Assembly: GCA_025455285.1 (NCBI GenBank)
Contig: JALOMU010000070.1
Coordinates: 1-7,745 of the forward strand
DNA: 7,745 bases
Direction of reading: 5' to 3'
From: Flavihumibacter sp.
Lineage (GTDB): Bacteria > Bacteroidota > Bacteroidia > Chitinophagales > Chitinophagaceae
The notes under the pieces were generated by a model that saw only the letters and a list, made by a program, of their open reading frames with translations, had not been told where the DNA came from and did no database searches. Below are positions 1 to 5,284 of this stretch, in pieces. The number at the start of each line of letters is the position of its first letter. Position 1 is the first letter of the stretch. The translations under genes and the position numbers were made by a program.

Positions 1-1149
1 ACCCTGGCAGGCGGCTTCTTCATAGCCGGTAGTTCCGTTGATTTGTCCGGCAAAAAACAGATTCTGAATTTTTTTGGTTTCCAGACTATAGGTCAACTGA
101 GTTGGTGGAAAGTAATCGTATTCGATAGCATAACCCGGGCGAAACATCTTCGCCTTTTCAAAACCAGGAATGGATGTCAGTGCTTTAAACTGAACATCCT
201 CTGGCAGAGAAGTAGAGAATCCATTCACATAAATCTCTACTGTATTCCATCCTTCGGGTTCCACAAAGATCTGGTGTCTTTCCCGGTCGGCGAATCGATT
301 GATTTTATCTTCAATACTTGGACAATAACGGGGACCAACTCCTTCTATTCTTCCCGTGAACATAGGGCTTCTGTCAAACCCTGTTTTCAATAATTCATGG
401 GTTTGATTATTGGTATAGGTAATAAAACAACTTCTCTGATCGGATGATTTTACCAGGGGTTGAGGCAAATAGCTAAATCCAATGATATTCTCATCCCCTT
501 TCTGTTCTTCCATTTTAGTGTAATCCAGGCTTCTTCCGTCTATCCTGGGTGGTGTTCCAGTTTTAAGGCGATCCGCTTCAAAGCCCAGTTCAACGAGTTG
601 TTCGGTAATACCGGTAGCCGCTTTTTCTGCTACACGTCCTCCACCAAATGTTTTTTCGCCGATATGAATGATTCCATTCAGGAATGTTCCGCTGGTAACT
701 ACCACCACTTTGGCCGGGATGGAATGCCCTAAACCGGTTATTACACCAGCAGCTCTTCCGTCTTTAATAATTAAACCCTTTACCATATCCTGGTAGAAAT
801 CCACCTTCAAGGTTTGTTCGAGCATTTCCCTCCAGGTTGAGGCAAATAACATACGGTCATTTTGAGCTCGGGGACTCCACATAGCAGGACCCTTCGATCT
901 GTTCAACATGCGGAATTGAATGGTGGAGCGATCCGTAACGATACCAGAATATCCCCCAAGTGCATCTATTTCACGTACTATCTGGCCCTTGGCTATACCA
1001 CCCATAGCAGGATTGCAACTCATTTGGGCAATGGTTTGCATGTTCATGGTTACCAGTAAAACAGAACTACCCATGTTGGCAGCAGCTGCAGCTGCTTCAC
1101 AACCCGCATGTCCGGCTCCTACAACAATAACATCGTACTCAGGAAACAT
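1..1149 (-). CDS. mnmG: MnmG (GidA), tRNA uridine-34 carboxymethylaminomethyl-modifying enzyme, N-terminal part
   Basis: This FAD-dependent enzyme works with the GTPase MnmE to install the (carboxymethyl)aminomethyl group on the wobble uridine of certain tRNAs in the cytoplasm. The reverse strand reads without a stop from ATG at 1149 to the window edge, 383 codons of a family that is usually about 620, so the C-terminal tRNA/MnmE-binding part lies outside. Seen directly: a Rossmann FAD motif, VGAGHAG, at residues 10-16; the first MnmG signature, GPRYCPSIEDK, at about 272-282; and the second, AGQINGTTGYEEAACQG, at 367-383, ending exactly at the edge. The start is chosen because MFPEYDVIVVGAGHAG is the normal N-terminus of the family and no other start fits. 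A TAnnTTTG box (1167-1174) and a parS-type site (1208-1223) lie just upstream. Family identity is certain; nothing in the visible part looks damaged. Confidence 0.97.
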   Translation of the reverse strand, partial: MFPEYDVIVVGAGHAGCEAAAAAANMGSSVLLVTMNMQTIAQMSCNPAMGGIAKGQIVREIDALGGYSGIVTDRSTIQFRMLNRSKGPAMWSPRAQNDRMLFASTWREMLEQTLKVDFYQDMVKGLIIKDGRAAGVITGLGHSIPAKVVVVTSGTFLNGIIHIGEKTFGGGRVAEKAATGITEQLVELGFEADRLKTGTPPRIDGRSLDYTKMEEQKGDENIIGFSYLPQPLVKSSDQRSCFITYTNNQTHELLKTGFDRSPMFTGRIEGVGPRYCPSIEDKINRFADRERHQIFVEPEGWNTVEIYVNGFSTSLPEDVQFKALTSIPGFEKAKMFRPGYAIEYDYFPPTQLTYSLETKKIQNLFFAGQINGTTGYEEAACQG

Positions 1150-1166
1150 TCAAATGATTTAAGGTG

Positions 1167-1174
1167 CAAAAATA
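1167..1174 (-). promoter_or_regulatory. Putative -7 promoter box of mnmG (TATTTTTG)
   Basis: The reverse strand reads TATTTTTG, a match to the Bacteroidota -7 consensus TAnnTTTG, 17 bases upstream of the mnmG start codon. No TTG at the usual -33 distance is visible, so the call rests on the box, its position and its recurrence before the other genes here. Confidence 0.4.
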
Positions 1175-1207
1175 CAGAGTTCGTGCAAGTCACGCTATTA
1201 TTATGAT

Positions 1208-1223
1208 TGTTCCACGTGGAACG
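1208..1223. other. parS-type ParB-binding site (left copy, 15 of 16 bases)
   Basis: TGTTCCACGTGGAACG contains a perfect 14-base palindrome, GTTCCACGTGGAAC. It differs from the full 16-base palindrome only in the last base. It fits the widely conserved chromosomal parS consensus TGTTnCACGTGnAACA, which is bound by the partition protein ParB as a nucleation site for chromosome segregation. It lies 58 bases upstream of the mnmG start, in the gap between mnmG and ybeY, and a perfect copy sits about 383 bases away at the other end of the same gap. ParB binding is inferred from the match; parA and parB are not in the window. Confidence 0.8.
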
Positions 1224-1590
1224 AAGGGAATCCAGCATTACTAACAATCCAGAAACTATCGCCAGTTTTTGTCGTTACTCAAATACCGAATAACAAGGGT
1301 ACATTAACCCTTAAGGAATCATATTAGCCAATTCAGCCTTAACAAGCTAATTTCTTGATCTTGCAATTTTTATTTATTTGGTTTTCGATGCTTTCAACTA
1401 TCAACCAAATTTTCACTCAAATCTTCTATTCCAGTAATTTTTCTTTTGACTCTAACTAAGATGGATTGTCGATTTGCCCATATTAACTGGCACAGGGAAA
1501 AGTATTATACCTTCGCTTTATAGGCATTTTTGTAATTTTTAATCATACTGCTTCCTTTGGGATTAATATTTTCCTTTACCCTCTTCCGCA

Positions 1591-1606
1591 TGTTCCACGT
1601 GGAACA
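1591..1606. other. parS-type ParB-binding site (right copy, perfect 16-base palindrome)
   Basis: TGTTCCACGTGGAACA is a perfect 16-base palindrome that matches the bacterial parS consensus TGTTnCACGTGnAACA at every fixed position. It lies two bases beyond the stop codon of ybeY, so it is strictly intergenic. Read downstream of ybeY it could fold as a hairpin, but no T-run follows, which argues against a terminator role. With the copy at 1208-1223 it forms a pair, the arrangement expected of a ParB-loading centromere region. Function is inferred from the motif. Confidence 0.87.
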
Positions 1607-1608
1607 GA

Positions 1609-2058
1609 TCAGTTTTTGAAGTAAAGTTTCAGGTACTCATTTTCCTTTTCCCTCATTAAGGCACTTTCCTTTTTGGACTTATCGCGGTAGCCACAGAGGT
1701 GCAAGGCTCCATGAAAGATTACCCGGTGTAATTCGCGCTGAAAGGATTCTCCCATATCCCGGGCATTTTCCTTTACCCGGTCAATGCTGATATAAATTTC
1801 TCCTTGTGAGGGTTGCTTTTTATCTGCAAGTTCGAAGCTGATGATGTCAGTATAATAATCGTGCTGGAGAAAACTACGGTTGATCTCCAATAGGTACTTA
1901 TCGGTACAGAATATGTAGCTGAGCTCTTCCAATGCTTTTTTCTCCCGCTTGAAGAGAGTCGCCAGAAATGTTTTTAGCTGGGTTCTGTTTGGGAACTTAA
2001 ATCCGGACATCTGGTAGTGAAAGGAGATATTATCGGTAGCTTTGTTTATCATTTCCAT
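1609..2058 (-). CDS. ybeY: YbeY, endoribonuclease / rRNA maturation factor
   Basis: YbeY is a single-strand-specific, metal-dependent endoribonuclease needed for 16S rRNA 3'-end maturation and ribosome quality control in the cytoplasm. The product is 149 residues from the start at 2058, or 147 from 2052, the usual family size. The motif HGALHLCGYRD is at residues 116-126: His116 and His120 are the expected metal ligands, while the third position, His in the E. coli-type HGxLHLxGYDH, is Asp126. This substitution seems common in Bacteroidota homologues (from memory). The segments YTDIISF and GEIYISIDRVKENA also match the family. The frame stays open upstream to an ATG at 2190, but that extension runs across the divergent feoA-like gene and does not resemble YbeY, so the shorter start is preferred. 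A TAnnTTTG box lies at 2070-2077. The stop codon almost touches the right parS site. Confidence 0.93.
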   Translation of the reverse strand: MEMINKATDNISFHYQMSGFKFPNRTQLKTFLATLFKREKKALEELSYIFCTDKYLLEINRSFLQHDYYTDIISFELADKKQPSQGEIYISIDRVKENARDMGESFQRELHRVIFHGALHLCGYRDKSKKESALMREKENEYLKLYFKN

Positions 2059-2069
2059 AATTCGTAAAA

Positions 2070-2077
2070 CAAATTTA
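2070..2077 (-). promoter_or_regulatory. Putative -7 promoter box of ybeY (TAAATTTG)
   Basis: The reverse strand reads TAAATTTG, matching TAnnTTTG, 11 bases before the ATG at 2058 and 17 before the ATG at 2052. No -33 TTG is seen. It lies in the 49-base gap shared with the divergent feoA-like gene. Confidence 0.4.
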
Positions 2078-2088
2078 ATGGCCGATCG

Positions 2089-2096
2089 TAGTTTTG
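2089..2096 (+). promoter_or_regulatory. Putative -7 promoter box of the feoA-nadD-hydrolase group (TAGTTTTG)
   Basis: TAGTTTTG matches TAnnTTTG, 11 bases before the start at 2108. It overlaps by one base a GGAG (2096-2099) that is well placed as a ribosome binding site, so either the leader is extremely short or only one of the two signals is used. It is back to back with the ybeY box at 2070-2077. No -33 TTG is seen. Confidence 0.35.
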
Positions 2097-2107
2097 GAGA
2101 AGGAAAT

Positions 2108-2332
2108 ATGAAACGATTATCAGAAATAGGAATCGGCCGCACGGTCGTAATAAAGAGTTTTGAGAATAATGAAATATTTCTCAAACTCATGGAAATGGGA
2201 TGTGTGCCCGGAGAAAAGATTCGTGTGGAGCAAATTGCTCCGCTTGGTGACCCAATAGCAATTACGGTATCAGGATATAATCTGAGCCTCCGCCTGGATG
2301 AGGCGCGGAATATCTTTGTAGAAGATCTTTAA
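2108..2332 (+). CDS. FeoA-domain protein, stand-alone
   Basis: This 74-residue protein consists almost entirely of one FeoA-type SH3-like domain. The diagnostic segments are LMEMGCVPGEKI (27-38), APLGDPI (44-50), and GYNLSLRLDEARNIFV (56-71). In the Feo system, FeoA is a small cytoplasmic partner of the ferrous iron transporter FeoB. Here no feoB follows; the next gene is nadD, 8 bases downstream, so the partner is unknown. The start at 2108 is preferred because GGAG at 2096-2099 is well spaced before it and family proteins begin this way. An in-frame ATG at 2078 and a TTG at 2042 would add residues that do not fit and would overlap the ybeY start region. The gene ends in tandem stops, TAA TAG. 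The domain is certain; a role in iron transport is only inferred. Confidence 0.88.
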   Translation: MKRLSEIGIGRTVVIKSFENNEIFLKLMEMGCVPGEKIRVEQIAPLGDPIAITVSGYNLSLRLDEARNIFVEDL

Positions 2333-2340
2333 TAGAGCAC

Positions 2341-2910
2341 ATGAAAATCGGTTTGTATTTCGGTTCCTTTAATCCCATTCATACAGGCCACTGTATCGTA
2401 GCCCATCAAATGGCCTATCAGACTGATCTTCAACAAGTTTGGCTGGTTGTATCACCTCAGAACCCATTCAAACCTTCCAATGGCCTTTTAAATGAATATC
2501 ACCGCCTGCATCTGGCAAAGCTTGCTATTCAGGGAATTGACCGGCTGCGTGCTACGGATATTGAGTTTCATTTGCCCAGACCTTCCTACACCATTGATAC
2601 GCTAATTTACCTCGAAGAGAAATTTCCACAACATGAATTTAGTATCGTGATGGGAAGTGATGGTTTACAAAACCTGCATAAATGGAAAAATGCTGAAACC
2701 CTGGTTCAACGGGCCAATTTTTATGTTTACCCCAGACCAGGCTTTCCGCTTAGTACTTCCCTTAAAGTGAACATAACAGAAGTAAAAGCTCCCCTGCTGG
2801 ATATATCCGCCACGTTCATCCGCGAACAGATCAGAACAGGAAAGGATATTCATTACCTGGTTCCTGAACCCGTACGGGAAGAAATTGAGAAAAATGGTTA
2901 TTATCGCTGA
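2341..2910 (+). CDS. nadD: Nicotinate-nucleotide adenylyltransferase NadD
   Basis: NadD transfers the adenylyl group of ATP to nicotinate mononucleotide, forming deamido-NAD, the penultimate step of NAD synthesis. The 189-residue product has normal length and begins at the ATP-binding motif GSFNPIHTGH (residues 8-17; His14 and His17 belong to the HxGH nucleotidyltransferase motif). It continues with SPQNPFKP (38-45), which lines the substrate pocket in the family, then MGSDGLQNLHKWKN (104-117), and ends with the ISATFIRE motif (155-162), equivalent to the ISSTxIR phosphate-binding signature. It lies 8 bases after the FeoA-domain gene with no Shine-Dalgarno sequence of its own, so co-transcription and perhaps translational coupling are likely. 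Nothing is missing. NadD is distinguished from the related CoaD by its length and its SPxNPFK segment. Confidence 0.96.
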   Translation: MKIGLYFGSFNPIHTGHCIVAHQMAYQTDLQQVWLVVSPQNPFKPSNGLLNEYHRLHLAKLAIQGIDRLRATDIEFHLPRPSYTIDTLIYLEEKFPQHEFSIVMGSDGLQNLHKWKNAETLVQRANFYVYPRPGFPLSTSLKVNITEVKAPLLDISATFIREQIRTGKDIHYLVPEPVREEIEKNGYYR

Positions 2911-2933
2911 AGCAGGATACTTAAACCTTTACT

Positions 2934-3803
2934 ATGTTTAACAGATTTAGTTTCGCTTTCCTAATTATTTGTATTTCAATCAGTTCCGCAGCACAGAAAA
3001 CAGACAGGAAACTGGAGGAAAAACTCCGCCAATTAACGGCGGATTTTAAAGGAGATGTCGGCATTTATGTAAAGAACCTGAAAACAGGCAAAACGGTGGC
3101 CATTCTGGCGGATAGCATTTTCCAAACCGCCAGTATGGTCAAGATTCCCATTTTGATTGGCATTATGGACAAGCTCAATAAAAAGGAATTGTCCTACCAC
3201 CAACCCCTGATCTACAAAGACTCCCTCCTCTATGAAGGAGAAGATATCCTGGGTTCGTTCAAAGACGGTGAAACGATTCAACTTGCTAAAATCATGATGC
3301 TAATGATGACAACCAGCGATAATACTGCCAGTTTATGGCTGCAATCTCTGGCTGGTACCGGAACCCGGATTAATGAGCTGATGGAGCAGCTTGGGTTAAA
3401 ACATACCAGGGTGAATTCCAGAACACCCGGTAGAAAAGAAAATCAGCAGGTCTATGGATGGGGACAAACAACTCCCCGCGAAATGGTGACCCTGATGGAA
3501 CTGATTTATCGCGGACAGGTCATAGACAAAGCCGCTTCGGATCAGATGATTCGCATCATGGGAAGAAATTTCTGGGATGAAGAAGCGATTTCAGTTCACC
3601 CGCCTACTGTTTTCATTGCCTCCAAAAATGGTGCGGTCAATGCCTCCAGGAGTGAAACGCTGCTGGTGATGGCGCCAAAAGGCCCTTATATCTTCTCCAT
3701 TATTACCAAAAACCAGCAGGATCAAAGCTGGGAAACCGAAAACGAAGGCTGGGTGCTGGCCAGGAAAGTGGCAGCACTGCTTTGGGAGAGGTATGGAAAG
3801 TGA
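2934..3803 (+). CDS. Secreted class A beta-lactamase-like serine hydrolase
   Basis: The 289-residue product begins with a likely signal peptide (positive start, hydrophobic residues 7-18, probable cleavage near Ala19/Ala20), so it should act in the periplasm. The fold family is that of penicillin-interacting serine enzymes: the nucleophile motif SMVK is at 67-70, SDN at 128-130, TTPREM at 179-184 as in class A enzymes, and a KNG triad at 231-233 where KTG or KSG is usual. The omega-loop ExxLN motif with the general base Glu166 is not visible in the stretch between residues 160 and 180, which reads NSRTPGRKENQQVYGWGQ. Deacylation of beta-lactams by the class A mechanism is therefore doubtful; a peptidoglycan-related or other hydrolase role is possible. 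The gene starts 23 bases after nadD with no promoter box seen between them, so it is probably the last gene of that transcript. The superfamily is clear; the substrate is unknown. Confidence 0.88.
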   Translation: MFNRFSFAFLIICISISSAAQKTDRKLEEKLRQLTADFKGDVGIYVKNLKTGKTVAILADSIFQTASMVKIPILIGIMDKLNKKELSYHQPLIYKDSLLYEGEDILGSFKDGETIQLAKIMMLMMTTSDNTASLWLQSLAGTGTRINELMEQLGLKHTRVNSRTPGRKENQQVYGWGQTTPREMVTLMELIYRGQVIDKAASDQMIRIMGRNFWDEEAISVHPPTVFIASKNGAVNASRSETLLVMAPKGPYIFSIITKNQQDQSWETENEGWVLARKVAALLWERYGK

Positions 3804-3820
3804 GACAACGGAAGTTAGAT

Positions 3821-3850
3821 GTGAGAATTATGAAGTGAGAATTGAGAAGA
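3821..3850 (+). repeat. Purine-rich short direct repeat in the convergent gap
   Basis: GTGAGAATT occurs at 3821-3829 and again at 3835-3843, giving two imperfect 14-base units (GTGAGAATTATGAA, then GTGAGAATTGAGAA) in the 51-base gap between the convergent hydrolase and dgt genes. The gap shows no hairpin with a T-run, so no terminator is called. Confidence 0.5.
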
Positions 3851-3854
3851 GTAA

Positions 3855-5222
3855 TCAGGTGTGGCGGGGTAAACTGATGCCGTGCAGGTTTTTGTACAAT
3901 TCCATCGCATAGGAATCGGTCATGCCTGCAATAAAATCTACCACATTCAATGCCTTTCCATAAGCGCCCGCTCCTTCCTCCCGGTATTGATCCGGTAATA
4001 ACTGCAATACTTTCTTCTCCCTGTGACTCGGCCGCTGGTTCAATACTGCAGGAATAAAATGGCTTAATAGTGAATGCATCACTTCATAACCTGCCAGTTC
4101 AATTTTTACTACCGTTTCATGATTGTAAATGCGCTTCACCGTTATACTGTTGATTTCTTTCAAAGCCTGTCCCATAGCAGGTTCCACATCATCAAGCAAA
4201 GATCGGTTATACATACCTGTTAGTAATACAGATTCATTTTTCATGAAATTTTGAACCGCTGTTTCCACTAGCAGGTTGATCGACATAGCCCTGAGAAAGG
4301 CCAGTTGTTCACGGGAATCGCCTTTCAATTTTTCCAGCGTTACATGGATGCGATCCATGCGTTCTTTTCTTCCTGTTTCCAGTAGATTCACCAATGCTTC
4401 CACGGCAGTTTTGCTATCGAGTATGCCTAAGCGATGTGCATCCTCCCAATCAATTACCCGATAACAGATATCATCGGCAGCCTCCACCAGGTACACAAAA
4501 GGATGTCTTCGGAAGACAAGCGGGTTTTCCTGTTCTGCCACCATACCAAGGGTTTCCGCCACTTTTCTGAAACTGTCCTGCTCTGATTGAAAAAATCCAT
4601 ATTTCTTCCGGTGCACTGCTGAACCATCTGCTGCCAGGGAAGCACAAGGATATTTGGCAATCGCTGCCAATGTACTATAGGTTAACTGAAATCCACCCGG
4701 CTGGCGATTCGCATAATGATGGGTGAGGATCCGGAAGGAATTGGCATTACCCTCAAAATGAGTCAAATCCTGCCATTCCGCTTCATTGAAATGTTCTCGA
4801 AGAAAAATCCCATTTAAAGTTTCTGCTGCTGCATCGGTGAAATATGCAGATATGGCAGACTCGCCGGAATGCCCGAAGGCCGGATTGCCAATATCATGAG
4901 CCAGGCAGGCAGCAGCTATCACGCTCGACAAATCAGCCTGGTAAAATTCCCGCGCAGTTGGATTTGCCAGTTCAGCCAGTTCCTGTCCCACCAACTTGCC
5001 AAGTGAACGCCCCACACTCGCCACTTCCAGGGAATGCGTAAGCCTGTTGTGAACAAGTATTGGTCCCGGTAATGGAAATACCTGTGTTTTATCCTGCAAC
5101 CGACGGAACGCAGCAGAAAAAATCAGGCGGTCGAAATCACGCTCATAAGCAGTTCTGGCCTGGGCCGACCGATACTCCTGACCAAATCGTGCATTTGTAA
5201 AACAGGTATTCCAATTCATCAT
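3855..5222 (-). CDS. dgt: Deoxyguanosinetriphosphate triphosphohydrolase (dGTPase)
   Basis: The enzyme is an HD-domain phosphohydrolase that splits dGTP into deoxyguanosine and tripolyphosphate, and so controls the dNTP pool. The product is 455 residues, in the range of dGTPases. Seen directly: DFDRLIFSAAFRRLQDKTQVF (29-49) and HNRLTHSLEVASVGRSLG (58-75), with the first metal ligand His63. The HD pair is in AHDIGNPAFGHSGE (108-121; His109, Asp110), FEGNANSFRIL follows at 156-166, and the second Asp of the metal site is in EAADDICY (247-254). All four expected metal-binding elements are present. The start at 5222 gives MMNWN; the adjacent ATG at 5219 gives MNWN and is equally possible. A TAnnTTTG box is only 4 to 7 bases upstream, implying a very short leader or a leaderless message. 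It faces the hydrolase gene and is divergent from the helicase. No lesion is seen. Confidence 0.95.
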   Translation of the reverse strand: MMNWNTCFTNARFGQEYRSAQARTAYERDFDRLIFSAAFRRLQDKTQVFPLPGPILVHNRLTHSLEVASVGRSLGKLVGQELAELANPTAREFYQADLSSVIAAACLAHDIGNPAFGHSGESAISAYFTDAAAETLNGIFLREHFNEAEWQDLTHFEGNANSFRILTHHYANRQPGGFQLTYSTLAAIAKYPCASLAADGSAVHRKKYGFFQSEQDSFRKVAETLGMVAEQENPLVFRRHPFVYLVEAADDICYRVIDWEDAHRLGILDSKTAVEALVNLLETGRKERMDRIHVTLEKLKGDSREQLAFLRAMSINLLVETAVQNFMKNESVLLTGMYNRSLLDDVEPAMGQALKEINSITVKRIYNHETVVKIELAGYEVMHSLLSHFIPAVLNQRPSHREKKVLQLLPDQYREEGAGAYGKALNVVDFIAGMTDSYAMELYKNLHGISLPRHT

Positions 5223-5226
5223 GCTG

Positions 5227-5234
5227 CAAATGTA
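5227..5234 (-). promoter_or_regulatory. Putative -7 promoter box of dgt (TACATTTG)
   Basis: The reverse strand reads TACATTTG, matching TAnnTTTG, 4 bases before the ATG at 5222 and 7 before the ATG at 5219. If real, transcription would begin almost at the start codon. No TTG at the usual -33 distance is visible. Confidence 0.35.
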
Positions 5235-5257
5235 GGTTCCCTTTTAGCAATTATCGA

Positions 5258-5265
5258 TAAGTTTG
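5258..5265 (+). promoter_or_regulatory. Putative -7 promoter box of the helicase gene (TAAGTTTG)
   Basis: TAAGTTTG matches TAnnTTTG, 19 bases before the helicase ATG at 5285. It partly overlaps a 10-base palindrome, TTATCGATAA, at 5251-5260, which could be a binding site or chance. No -33 TTG is seen. The 62-base gap serves two divergent genes. Confidence 0.4.
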
Positions 5266-5284
5266 GGAAGCTTAACCCCGCTTC

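Larger units (their letters stand above)
1150..1608. other. 459-base non-coding gap between mnmG and ybeY
   Basis: I see no credible gene, tRNA or structured RNA in this AT-rich stretch, and no DnaA boxes of the TTATnCACA type. Besides the two parS-type palindromes near its ends and the mnmG promoter box, it holds one weak inverted repeat, AAGGGT/ACCCTT with a six-base loop at 1295-1312, overlapping the palindrome CCTTAAGG at 1309-1316. No run of T follows that repeat, so it is not a convincing terminator. The gap is much longer than the others here, which are 8 to about 60 bases. Confidence 0.6.

Noticed and set aside
43..1162. Several plus-strand open frames of 65-116 codons
   Set aside because: They lie opposite or at the edge of the well-supported mnmG coding sequence and have no recognisable protein features.
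1295..1316. Hairpin AAGGGT/ACCCTT overlapping CCTTAAGG
   Set aside because: The stem is only six pairs with a six-base loop and no T-run; too weak to call a terminator or RNA element.
1591..1606. Palindrome after ybeY as a rho-independent terminator
   Set aside because: No T-run follows on either strand, and the sequence matches the parS consensus at all fixed positions.
1150..1608. Replication origin (oriC)
   Set aside because: The parS sites suggest proximity, but no DnaA boxes or AT-rich 13-mer-like array were found.
2059..2190. N-terminal extension of YbeY to an ATG at 2190
   Set aside because: It would overlap the feoA-like coding sequence on the opposite strand and adds 44 residues that do not resemble YbeY.
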